A stretch of DNA of 64,000 bases. It comes from Candidatus Methanomethylicaceae archaeon. GTDB taxonomy: Archaea > Thermoproteota > Methanomethylicia > Methanomethylicales > Methanomethylicaceae. Below are positions 24,234-32,208 of this stretch, one piece after another; the stretch's first letter is position 1; every line of letters starts with the position of its first letter. The stretch spans positions 340-64,339 of the forward strand of contig JAOAJN010000005.1 of NCBI GenBank assembly GCA_026414165.1, read 5' to 3'. The notes under the pieces are model-generated. The model saw only the letters and a program-made list of their open reading frames with translations. It ran no database searches and was not told where the DNA came from. The position numbers were made by a program, and so were the translations under genes.

Positions 24234-25848
24234 GCTTCCAAAGGATAGGCTTGTAATCCCCTCGGGCATAGTGGTATCTTCTCCTGACATAATCAAAAGA
24301 CTTGAAGATGCCGATGGTCTTGGTGTAATAACAACTAAGAGTATAGGGCTTTCAGAGAGAGATGGCTATAAGGAACCAATAATGGCTGGAATCTATGGGT
24401 CTCTCATAAATGCTGTTGGCTTATCGAACCCTGGCATCGATGCCCACATCAATGAGATAAGGAATTTCTACCCGTTTAAAAAAGTCCTGATGACCTCTAT
24501 TTTCGGATCAACACCCGAGGAATTTGCCTCCCTCGCATCTAGGGTCGAAAGATATACCGACTGGATAGAACTAAACCTCTCCTGTCCACACGCAAAGGGA
24601 TACGGTGCCGCCATAGGGACTTCACCATCAATCGTTAGGGAGGTCGTCTCATCGGTTCGGGAAGTCACAGATCTGCCGATATTCGCCAAACTGGTTCCGA
24701 GCCCTGGGTCTATCGGTCTAATAGCTAAGATAGCAGTCGATTCGGGGGCAGATGGCATAACTGCAGTCAACACAGTAGGTCCTCTGAAATTTATAGACGA
24801 GAGGACTGGCACCCCTATCCTTTCAAACATTTATGGGGGGCTTTCAGGGATTGCCATAAAGGAGATCGCACTCAAATGCATTATGGAGGTGCGTGAGAGC
24901 GTCTCTGTGCCGATAATAGGGATGGGTGGAATCACGGAATCCTCTGACATTGCCGCATTCAACTCTGCAGGCGCCACACTCTTCGGCATAGGTACCGCCC
25001 TCACTGGAATGAGTACACAAGAGCTGATGACCTTCTTTAAAGAGTTCACGTCGGGCACAAAAAAGTCTAAACATATACGTGTCCCTCTTTCATACAAGGA
25101 ATTTCATGTAGAGGAGGCTTGGGGATCCTCCTCTAGGGTTTTGGTGCTTGACGGGTCGATAGATGCCGTGCCAGGACAATTCGTATTTTTATGGTTGCCT
25201 GGGATAGGTGAGAAACCATTCTCTTTAGCTCTGAACGATCCCATTACGCTACTAATCAAGAAAAAGGGTCCTGTATCATCATCCCTCGCTTCTCTTGAAG
25301 AGGGAGATACTATCTTGCTCAGGGGTCCCTACGGCAATGGATACATTCCAAAAGGGAATGTAAATCTGGTTGGCGGGGGGTCGGGCGTCGCACCAATCTA
25401 TTTCATTGCAAAACTCTTCCGCGAACAAGTGACATCAATCTTCATTGGCGGAAAGTCTGCCTCAGATCTTCCACTTTATGAGGGACTACGGGAAGTGGCT
25501 GACGTCAAAGTCTCAACCGAGGATGGAAGTTTGGGCACACGCTCAATGGTTACCGACATTTTGGATCTAACGAGCTTGAATTGTGAGTTCTTTAACTGTG
25601 GTCCTGAGCATATGTTGGTGATGGCGGCCGAAATGGAATCCAGAGTAACAAATCCGGATAAGATCTTCTGTGCCTTGGAGCGTTATACCAAATGCGGCGT
25701 TGGAATATGTGGTAGCTGTGCCATGGACGGGCTGAGGGTATGCGTGGATGGGCCTGTATTTCAATACTCAGTACTTAAAGAAGGCACAGATTTTGGAAGA
25801 TGTAAGAGACGCCCAAGCGGCAGGAGGGTTTCGATTAATGAGTGTTGA
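24223..25848 (+). CDS. pyrDK: Fused dihydroorotate dehydrogenase: PyrD catalytic and PyrK electron-transfer domains
   Basis: 541 residues in one frame. Residues 1-290 are class 1B PyrD: WIELNLSCPH has the catalytic Cys 121, and GMGGI and the C-terminal GIGTAL stretch hold FMN phosphate. Residues 290-541 are PyrK: a flavodoxin-reductase-like beta barrel (KPFSLALN as FAD motif), a GGGSGVAP nucleotide loop (384-391) and [2Fe-2S] cysteines 491, 496, 499 and 507. In characterised class 1B enzymes these are two separate subunits. The fusion allows NAD(P)-linked oxidation in a single chain. ATG 24223 lies just behind AGGAGG. Confidence 0.92.
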   Translation: MRFELPKDRLVIPSGIVVSSPDIIKRLEDADGLGVITTKSIGLSERDGYKEPIMAGIYGSLINAVGLSNPGIDAHINEIRNFYPFKKVLMTSIFGSTPEEFASLASRVERYTDWIELNLSCPHAKGYGAAIGTSPSIVREVVSSVREVTDLPIFAKLVPSPGSIGLIAKIAVDSGADGITAVNTVGPLKFIDERTGTPILSNIYGGLSGIAIKEIALKCIMEVRESVSVPIIGMGGITESSDIAAFNSAGATLFGIGTALTGMSTQELMTFFKEFTSGTKKSKHIRVPLSYKEFHVEEAWGSSSRVLVLDGSIDAVPGQFVFLWLPGIGEKPFSLALNDPITLLIKKKGPVSSSLASLEEGDTILLRGPYGNGYIPKGNVNLVGGGSGVAPIYFIAKLFREQVTSIFIGGKSASDLPLYEGLREVADVKVSTEDGSLGTRSMVTDILDLTSLNCEFFNCGPEHMLVMAAEMESRVTNPDKIFCALERYTKCGVGICGSCAMDGLRVCVDGPVFQYSVLKEGTDFGRCKRRPSGRRVSINEC

Positions 25849-26509
25849 AAGACTTGAATCTAACTTCTCCAGATTCCTTCTTGAAATAGGTGCTGTAAAA
25901 TTCGGCTCGTTCAGGCTGAAGAGTGGTAGAATCTCGCCATACTTCGTTAACCTCGGTGTGGTGGGCGAGGGTAGCTCAATTTGGCGGCTCGGAGAATTCT
26001 ATGCCAAAGCCTTAGTGGAGTTTGGTCTCGTCAATGAAATAGATGTTCTCTTTGGTCCATCATACAAAGGAATTCCCATAGTGGTTTCTACATCAATAGC
26101 TCTTCACAAACTCTTCAATATTTCTAAGAGGTTTGCATTCAACAGGAAAGAAGCAAAAGACCACGGGGAGGGAGGGTTTATTATAGGCAAAGTAGACGAG
26201 GGTGACAAAATAGGCATACTTGACGATGTCATGACCACTGGAAAGACAAAAGAGGAAGTCCTTTCGGTCTTATCCTCTATTGGAAACGTGAAGATCAAAT
26301 TTGTCTTGATTGCTTTAGACAGGCTAGAAAGGGGCGAGACAGAATACATTGCAACTGTTGAGTTCTGCAAGAGATATGGAATCCCAGTTAAGTCGATAGT
26401 CACCGTTCAAGATGTGGCAAAAAAAGCTCTTGAGGGCGGCTCAATAACTGTGAAAGAAATGGAAGAAATTACAAACTATTTAAAGACTTATGGGGGGAAG
26501 ACTCTTTAG
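25838..26509 (+). CDS. pyrE: Orotate phosphoribosyltransferase
   Basis: 223-residue PRTase. The PRPP-binding motif is ILDDVMTTGKT near residues 128-138. GPSYKGIP is the PPi loop region. ATG 25838 overlaps the end of pyrDK by 11 nt with GGAGGG 10 nt upstream; an upstream in-frame start would lie deep inside the pyrDK gene. It adds ribose-5-phosphate to orotate. The C-terminal 60 residues extend beyond the shortest archaeal forms, resembling bacterial OPRTase length. Confidence 0.92.
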   Translation: MSVERLESNFSRFLLEIGAVKFGSFRLKSGRISPYFVNLGVVGEGSSIWRLGEFYAKALVEFGLVNEIDVLFGPSYKGIPIVVSTSIALHKLFNISKRFAFNRKEAKDHGEGGFIIGKVDEGDKIGILDDVMTTGKTKEEVLSVLSSIGNVKIKFVLIALDRLERGETEYIATVEFCKRYGIPVKSIVTVQDVAKKALEGGSITVKEMEEITNYLKTYGGKTL

Positions 26510-27215
26510 GAGAATAACTCAAGAGAAGAGCATCGTGATAGCTTGCGACGTCAGCTCTATCGAAAGACTACAGGAGATCGTTGTGAATTCCTGCGACTTA
26601 GATCTAGTTGGAGCTTACAAAATAGGCTTCAGCCTTGTCCTTCGGTTCGGTCTACCCAAAGTCGTCTCCGTAATACGGAATTATTCCGAAAAACCGATAA
26701 TATACGATCACCAAAAAGGCGCAACCGATGTCCCGCATACTGGCATAATCTTCTCCGAAGCGCTATCCGAAGCAGGGGTGGACTACGCAATAATCTTCCC
26801 TTTTAGCGGTCCCTCGACCCAGATCGCTTGGATCGAGTCGCTTAAGAAGTCTGGAGTCATTCCGATCGTAGGTGGAGCTCTAACCATTTCTGATTTCTTG
26901 AACAGCAATGGAGGTTATATAGCAGAAGAGGCTGCATTGAAAATATTTAAGGTTGCGTCAAACATGGGCGTAGAGGATTATGTGCTCCCTGGTAACAACC
27001 TCCAACTCTTAAACCACTACAAACAAAATATAGACTTGATAGTGAAATCGCCTATCTACTATCTTCCTGGATTAGGCGCTCAAGGCGGAGATATCAGGCT
27101 ATGCGGAAAAATAATGGGAAGGCACTGGCACGCAATTGTAGGCAGATCTGTCTATACAGCAAAGGACATAAAGTCCGCCCTAATGACTTTGATATCCGAC
27201 TTACAAACAGATTGA
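26490..27215 (+). CDS. pyrF: Orotidine-5'-phosphate decarboxylase
   Basis: 241-residue TIM-barrel decarboxylase that completes UMP synthesis. The first active-site Asp is in VIACDVSS. The catalytic Lys/Asp network is in YDHQKGATD rather than the more familiar DLKxxDIP, a variant seen in a distinct archaeal subgroup (family recall). The phosphate loop is GALTIS and the C-terminal VGRSVY. The 5' end overlaps pyrE by 20 nt. It is the last gene of the operon and converges on UPF0147. Confidence 0.9.
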   Translation: MGGRLFRRITQEKSIVIACDVSSIERLQEIVVNSCDLDLVGAYKIGFSLVLRFGLPKVVSVIRNYSEKPIIYDHQKGATDVPHTGIIFSEALSEAGVDYAIIFPFSGPSTQIAWIESLKKSGVIPIVGGALTISDFLNSNGGYIAEEAALKIFKVASNMGVEDYVLPGNNLQLLNHYKQNIDLIVKSPIYYLPGLGAQGGDIRLCGKIMGRHWHAIVGRSVYTAKDIKSALMTLISDLQTD

Positions 27216-27232
27216 CTGTGTGCAAAAATATT

Positions 27233-27487
27233 TCAATCTTTTATCTGCTCTAGGGCACTGATAGCCTGCCATATTGCAGTTCTGGCGAAGAGAGGCATAT
27301 TCGGATCTTGACTACACTCCTCCAAAATACTAATGGCATTCGAGGCCTTGACTGCGTTAGTATAGGTTGTGCCCTGCAATACCTTTATCGCCTCAGAAGC
27401 CGCCCTCCTTATATTCCTGGGGACTCCTGTATCCTCGGCTATCCTGTGAAGGATGCTGATTGCTTGAGCCATTTTATCGCCACTCAT
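27233..27487 (-). CDS. UPF0147 family protein
   Basis: 84-residue all-helical protein that matches UPF0147 (ISILHRIAEDTGVPRNIRRAA core with ISILEECSQDPNMP repeat). It is an ARM/HEAT-like double repeat, and conserved proline-containing turns are visible. The function is unknown. It is convergent with pyrF, with 17 nt between stops. Confidence 0.88.
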   Translation of the reverse strand: MSGDKMAQAISILHRIAEDTGVPRNIRRAASEAIKVLQGTTYTNAVKASNAISILEECSQDPNMPLFARTAIWQAISALEQIKD

Positions 27488-27563
27488 AAATAATCACCAG
27501 TCCTTTAGCAAATAGAATATAGTCCTATTTATATTATTATTTTCATATAGTTAATATCTGGTA

Positions 27564-27923
27564 ATGGAAATGAAGACTCGTGACGATGTTGCTAAAAAGG
27601 GGGCAGAACTCCTAAGGGCAGGAGCTGTTATGCTTCAGACACACTGCCCTGACTGTAAGACCCCGTTATTTCAGCTGAGTAGTGGGGAAGTGATCTGCCC
27701 TGGCTGTGACCGCAAGGTGGTTTTTGTCAAGTCCGACGAGGACGAGAAGGAAATATTGGAATTAATGAAGGTATCTGAACTAGAGGGTGACCTAATAAAG
27801 AAGATTGAACAACTCAAAGAAAAGATGAGCAAAACAGACGATCCTGCAGAGCTGGATAAAATGGCTAAGTCTCTTTCTTCACTTTTGGATCTTCTTGGGA
27901 AGTTGCGCCAAAAGAAGTCTTGA
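27564..27923 (+). CDS. UPF0148 / Sjogren's autoantigen p27-like zinc-ribbon protein
   Basis: 119-residue protein with an N-terminal helix, a zinc ribbon with CPDC and CPGC cysteines (about 28-50) and a C-terminal coiled coil (about 65-115). This matches the archaeal UPF0148 family, related to the human SSSCA1/p27 autoantigen. The role is not established. Its C-terminal 59 nt overlap the convergent XPF nuclease, so the ends of both proteins are encoded on opposite strands of the same DNA. Confidence 0.85.
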   Translation: MEMKTRDDVAKKGAELLRAGAVMLQTHCPDCKTPLFQLSSGEVICPGCDRKVVFVKSDEDEKEILELMKVSELEGDLIKKIEQLKEKMSKTDDPAELDKMAKSLSSLLDLLGKLRQKKS

Positions 27924-28605
27924 TGCCGTAGGCTCCGGTTACGGCTTCTCTTATCCGCTTTGCCTTCTTCGGTCCTATCCCCTCTACCTCCATCAACTCG
28001 CGCTCACTGGCAGTGAAGACCTTTTCAACACTTCCGAAGAATGACAGGAGTCTCTTTGCAGTAGCTGCCTCAACCATTGGCAGGCTTGCAACTATGTACT
28101 CCTTCTCCTCATCTGGTGTCTTTGCCCGCCTTCTATCTTTTAGCGATATTGAGCGCAAGTCCCCCCTCTCTTCTCTTTTGGCTATTGTCATTATGATCTT
28201 CGCACTCTCAACAGCATCATTCACCCATATCACTGGTATGCCGAGGTCCATTACTAATGAGACCAGCGCACCTGTAATCGCCTCTTCGCGAATTTCCCTC
28301 ATTAGCGGTCCCCTGCCTTCCAAAATTATAAGCGGTTTGCTATAGGTGGAGCGAAGGGCTCTGGCTTGCTCAAACAACCTCCTATCTATAATAGAATTAG
28401 CGAAGTCTTCCATGGTCTTCCTCTCGATCGCTACGCATTCGGATATTACATAGTCTCCAACACTCAGACTCCTAAACTCAAGCTCTGCTCCGAGTCTTAT
28501 AAGTTCTTTAACCGTTAGTGAAGGTCTTTCTCTATGATCGACCAAAATCTTCAACGACTCCTTGCCTTGAGATATAAATGAGAGCAAAGTGCCATGCCCG
28601 CTCAT
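27865..28605 (-). CDS. XPF/ERCC4-type structure-specific nuclease with C-terminal HhH
   Basis: 246-residue short archaeal XPF. The nuclease motif is GDYVISECVAIERKTMEDF, the GDXnERKX3D signature. The C-terminal helix-hairpin-helix pair (SFFGSVEKVF and VEGIGPKKAKRI) binds DNA. Unlike euryarchaeal Hef it has no helicase domain and resembles crenarchaeal XPF, which needs PCNA. PCNA is encoded at 60.6 kb. ATG 28605 is used, with GTG 28617 a longer alternative. GGTGATC lies just upstream of the ATG. Confidence 0.9.
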   Translation of the reverse strand: MSGHGTLLSFISQGKESLKILVDHRERPSLTVKELIRLGAELEFRSLSVGDYVISECVAIERKTMEDFANSIIDRRLFEQARALRSTYSKPLIILEGRGPLMREIREEAITGALVSLVMDLGIPVIWVNDAVESAKIIMTIAKREERGDLRSISLKDRRRAKTPDEEKEYIVASLPMVEAATAKRLLSFFGSVEKVFTASERELMEVEGIGPKKAKRIREAVTGAYGIKTSFGATSQEDPKVKKET

Positions 28606-28718
28606 TTGGATCACCACAGTAGTGCCTGAACTTTATTGACCCTCAACTATTGGCAACCTCTATCAAGCAAGAATTCTATGGATAAAAATATAACAGTTTC
28701 CGCAACATATCAACCATC

Positions 28719-29327
28719 ATGCACAAAAATAACAAAGGCTTCTTCATTGCCATAGATGGAATAGACGGGGCGGGATCTTCAACCCAAACAAAACTATTGG
28801 TGGATCGTCTCAAAGAGGTAGGATATGACTCTGTGCTAACAAAAGAACCAAACCCTAAAGGAAAGATAGAAGCCGTGATAAGGTCTTTCCTAAAAGAACC
28901 TACTATTGTGCCCGAGCTGGACGCCCTTCTCTTCGCGGCAGATAGGATCCACCACATTGCCTGTTTCATTAGACCTTGGCTAGATGAGGGTAAGGTTGTG
29001 GTCACCGACCGATACTTGGAATCCTCGATAGCTTACCAGACTTCTCAAGGTCTGGACGAGGAATGGGTCCTAACAATCAATAAGGGCGCCATAAGCCCCC
29101 ACCTGACCATTATATTGGATATTGACCCTGAAATATCTCTTGTGAGAAAGGGAGCGCTCCATGATCGTTTCGAGAATGTAGAATTCTTAAAGAAGGTCCG
29201 GTCAAAATTTTTGGAACGCGCTCGTAAGATGTGCTACAATGTTGTAGATGCAAGTAAGCCAATAGAAGAAGTACATAAGGAGATCTTTAGCTTGGTAATT
29301 AATGCTATGGAAAAGTCTAATCAATAG
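28719..29327 (+). CDS. tmk: Thymidylate kinase
   Basis: 202-residue P-loop kinase. GIDGAGSSTQ (about 13-22) is the P-loop and DRYLESS near 94 is the DR(Y/H) motif. It phosphorylates dTMP to dTDP. The archaeal SST variant of the P-loop end is notable but not unusual. It is divergent from the XPF gene and overlaps the end of the HD gene by 7 nt. ATG 28719 has no clear Shine-Dalgarno and AT-rich sequence upstream. Confidence 0.92.
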   Translation: MHKNNKGFFIAIDGIDGAGSSTQTKLLVDRLKEVGYDSVLTKEPNPKGKIEAVIRSFLKEPTIVPELDALLFAADRIHHIACFIRPWLDEGKVVVTDRYLESSIAYQTSQGLDEEWVLTINKGAISPHLTIILDIDPEISLVRKGALHDRFENVEFLKKVRSKFLERARKMCYNVVDASKPIEEVHKEIFSLVINAMEKSNQ

Positions 29328-30598
29328 GAGAGCATGGCAGAGTCTGGCAATTTGCCCAGAACTCTTTCCGCCGCCTCCCTAACCCTATCTCTGTACTGCT
29401 CGTAAGTGTAAACCCTAACAATGTTTACAAACCCTCTCAACACCTCTATGGTCTTCGAAAGCTTGGTCGCCTTCAACACTCTCCTAACGCCCCCCTCCAC
29501 ATCAACTATGGGTATCTCCATGGGATCAAAATCCAAAGCATGTCTATATGGGATGGAGGGTAGAGATGGTGTGTCTATGAATACCTCCTCTGGACTCAAG
29601 CCTGCAATCGTGGCGATCTCCTCCTCCATCTGCCTCCTTATCCCCTCAAGCCCAAACAGACTAGCCACTGCCTTATCCTCCGCCTTTACCTCCCGCTCAT
29701 AAGCACACTTTAAAAGCCTCCTTCTCTCCAAGTCCTCCATGATCTTACGTGACGCGTTACACTGTTTGAGTGTATACCACATACTATAATCATCCATCCG
29801 CAGGTACTCTTCTGGAGTATTGAATTTGCAGATCCCTGTCTCCTCATCAGCCGCCTCCATGGCCTTCACTAGTAGTATCTGTGCGGCCCTTGCAGTCTTG
29901 TGGTAATATATCGCCTTGAAGGATTCGACCCGAGCTATTAGAAAAGCTTCTAGTGTTGCGAGGGCAGAGCTGTCCACTACAAGCTTGTCGTCCACAACAT
30001 CCATGGTGTAAATCAGCCTATGTATGTCCACCTTTCCGTACTCCGCCCCGGTGTGGTGCGTGTCCCTGACCAAAAAATCCATCTTGTCCACATCAACTGC
30101 ACTACTCAAAATCTGGCTTAGAAAACTCTTGCCTTTCTTCAACCTCCCCACAGCCAGCTCAGCGATATCGTCTACTGGTTGCCCATGCCTCTCTAAAACC
30201 TCTTTTAGTTCGGAGTTTCTAATTATCCATGGCGCCAGGTCCTCGTGACTTTTATTCAGTTTCTTTATGAGGAGTTCCTCAAAAGTATGCGAAAATGGAC
30301 CGTGACCGACATCATGGAAGAGACCTGCCAATCTAACATTCTGTACCTCTTCATTTGTCATATCCACTGGGAGCACGCTTCCCAAAACTCCGGCTAGGTG
30401 CATAACACCAACAGAATGTTCAAACCTCGTGTGATTTGCTCCTGGGTAGACAAGGTCAGCAAATACGAGCTGCTTTATCCTTCTCAGCCTTTGTAAAGGC
30501 AGCGTATCAATAACATCCTTTTCCAACTTAGATATATGGACATATCCATGTATTGGGTCCTTTATCATTCCCCAAGGTTTCTCTACCTTCAACCGCAT
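29321..30598 (-). CDS. HD-domain phosphohydrolase (SAMHD1-like)
   Basis: 425-residue HD protein of the deoxyguanosinetriphosphate-triphosphohydrolase/SAMHD1-like family. The metal site is formed by HTRFEHSVG (about 56-64), LFHDVGHGPFSH (about 92-103) and a later VDKMDFLVRD stretch. The ATG at 30598 shares its A with the stop of the aconitase-X small subunit (TGATG). Coupling to the mevalonate module is therefore translational, though the substrate is unknown; a nucleotide triphosphate is the family expectation. It could be an unrelated passenger. Confidence 0.85.
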   Translation of the reverse strand: MRLKVEKPWGMIKDPIHGYVHISKLEKDVIDTLPLQRLRRIKQLVFADLVYPGANHTRFEHSVGVMHLAGVLGSVLPVDMTNEEVQNVRLAGLFHDVGHGPFSHTFEELLIKKLNKSHEDLAPWIIRNSELKEVLERHGQPVDDIAELAVGRLKKGKSFLSQILSSAVDVDKMDFLVRDTHHTGAEYGKVDIHRLIYTMDVVDDKLVVDSSALATLEAFLIARVESFKAIYYHKTARAAQILLVKAMEAADEETGICKFNTPEEYLRMDDYSMWYTLKQCNASRKIMEDLERRRLLKCAYEREVKAEDKAVASLFGLEGIRRQMEEEIATIAGLSPEEVFIDTPSLPSIPYRHALDFDPMEIPIVDVEGGVRRVLKATKLSKTIEVLRGFVNIVRVYTYEQYRDRVREAAERVLGKLPDSAMLSY

Positions 30599-31011
30599 CA
30601 CCCCTTTCTAACTACAACCTTCCCTTCCCTTCCATCCACAACCACATAATCCCCACTACTGATGGCGGTTATTGGATCTACCTCAAGCCTGTCGACCAAC
30701 GGGATCTCCGCAAGGATGCATCCGGTTGCTATTATGGCCTCTGTCTCAACATTAATTATCCCTGCTGGGGCGTGACCATTTTTTTTGAGTTGGTAGAGGA
30801 CATAAGATCCTACCGTGCTACCCTTTCCCTTCGGAAATACAAGGACTTTCCCTGTAACATCCTGACCGCACAGATCATGCCCCTTCTCCCTAACCAAACC
30901 CGTTACAGGGTCAACCCCGCCGAAGAATGAGATCCCCTGTCTCGAAACCAACGCCCTCCCTTCTCCTAAAAACTTGGCCACCCCCCTTCCTCTGTAAACC
31001 CGTTCTAACAT
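30598..31011 (-). CDS. Aconitase-X swivel domain (phosphomevalonate dehydratase small subunit)
   Basis: 137-residue DUF126/AcnX small subunit. The ISFFGGVDPVTG and GHDLCGQDVTGKVLVFPKGKGS motifs define the swivel domain, whose serine binds substrate phosphate. With the large subunit it dehydrates 5-phosphomevalonate to trans-anhydromevalonate 5-phosphate in the archaeal mevalonate pathway. It overlaps the large-subunit gene by 1 nt and the HD gene by 1 nt. Confidence 0.93.
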   Translation of the reverse strand: MLERVYRGRGVAKFLGEGRALVSRQGISFFGGVDPVTGLVREKGHDLCGQDVTGKVLVFPKGKGSTVGSYVLYQLKKNGHAPAGIINVETEAIIATGCILAEIPLVDRLEVDPITAISSGDYVVVDGREGKVVVRKG

Positions 31012-32195
31012 TATCGCCCCTCCATAATGCTTTCCAATACTAAATAAGTCTCAGTTACGGTGGCCCTCAAACCAGAGGTCGAAGGTACATAATGTGCCGC
31101 CTTGCAAGAATTTGATACCATGTGCGTATAGCCTGACTTCTCAAGTGGGCATACCACCATACATGTGTCTGTAAATACCTTGCCGCCCGCACCCTCTATA
31201 ACGCTCAGATACCCTCGATCTTTTGCCTCATCGTAAACTCCATTGGAGGTCCAAACCCAAAGAGCACAACCTTTCTTAACTTTTTTACCCTTAACTGCCC
31301 TTGCCAGATCCTTGAGTTCCTGAAGACTGCAATGCGGGCATCCTATGCATGCAAGGTCTGGTTTCCCTTCTGATGAGAGCTTCTCACGAGAAAGTTCGAG
31401 CTCCCTCTGGTCCACACAAACCTTCTCCAATTTATCTGCAGCTCGGAGCCTGCCCCCACTATGGAACATTGCTATACCGCCAGAGGCAGCGAGAGCTGCC
31501 GACATTATCTTCAGCCTGTCTAGATCTGCTCCTGAAACTCCCTTTAGGTAAGGTATTCCTGAGCCCAGAATTCTACCGACGGTATACCCTAGAAGGCTGA
31601 AGTCAAATATGGACCTCATCCTTGCCTCAACCTTCACAATAGCTGTCGGTTCCCTGTTATCTTCGATATGTAGGCCGTAACACGGCGTCCTTCCTGTAAT
31701 AGCGGCAGCCAGGGCTGATGGCCCCCCTTCCCTATTTGTCCTCGCGCCTAGAACAGAGTTTGCAAAAACTACTGCAGAAGACTCTGACCATGCTACATGC
31801 GCCCCGAACCTCGGTCTATTACCTACCAAGTAAGGGGTGCATGTACAAGTGATCTCCACGCCCATCTTTTCAAAAGCCTTGAGAATCCTTATTTGTTTTT
31901 TATAATATTCGCCATCTACTCCCATCTCCTGCCACTTATTAAGGTCCATCCCCGCTGGATTCAGAGTAGCCTTCACCCTTACCTTCCCTCCAAGGTTTGC
32001 CCAGTCTTCCAAGAACTCCATCCCGGCATCCCCAATATTGCCGTAAGACACTCCTGCTATTTGGGCACTCTCAACCTTCACCATACGCTCTGCCCCGAAG
32101 ACCTCTCCAAGCGCTGTTAATAGTTGCATGGCCTTCTGGACTGCGGCCCCCTCCTCTCCTGATAGCATCCTCTCCTCTTCCCTACTAAGGTACAT
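31011..32195 (-). CDS. Aconitase-X catalytic domain (phosphomevalonate dehydratase large subunit)
   Basis: 394-residue DUF521/AcnX large subunit. Visible are the NIGDAGMEFLEDWA region near 52, TCTCTPYL, the NREGGPSALAAAITGRTP loop (about 154-171), and cysteines in CIGCPHCS and a later VVCPLEK that would ligate the Fe-S cluster. The neighbouring UbiD-type decarboxylase supports assignment to phosphomevalonate dehydratase rather than to another AcnX role. TTG/ATG alternatives were not separable, and the start at 32195 is used. Confidence 0.92.
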   Translation of the reverse strand: MYLSREEERMLSGEEGAAVQKAMQLLTALGEVFGAERMVKVESAQIAGVSYGNIGDAGMEFLEDWANLGGKVRVKATLNPAGMDLNKWQEMGVDGEYYKKQIRILKAFEKMGVEITCTCTPYLVGNRPRFGAHVAWSESSAVVFANSVLGARTNREGGPSALAAAITGRTPCYGLHIEDNREPTAIVKVEARMRSIFDFSLLGYTVGRILGSGIPYLKGVSGADLDRLKIMSAALAASGGIAMFHSGGRLRAADKLEKVCVDQRELELSREKLSSEGKPDLACIGCPHCSLQELKDLARAVKGKKVKKGCALWVWTSNGVYDEAKDRGYLSVIEGAGGKVFTDTCMVVCPLEKSGYTHMVSNSCKAAHYVPSTSGLRATVTETYLVLESIMEGR

Positions 32196-32208
32196 TCAAC
32201 CCCCCCAT

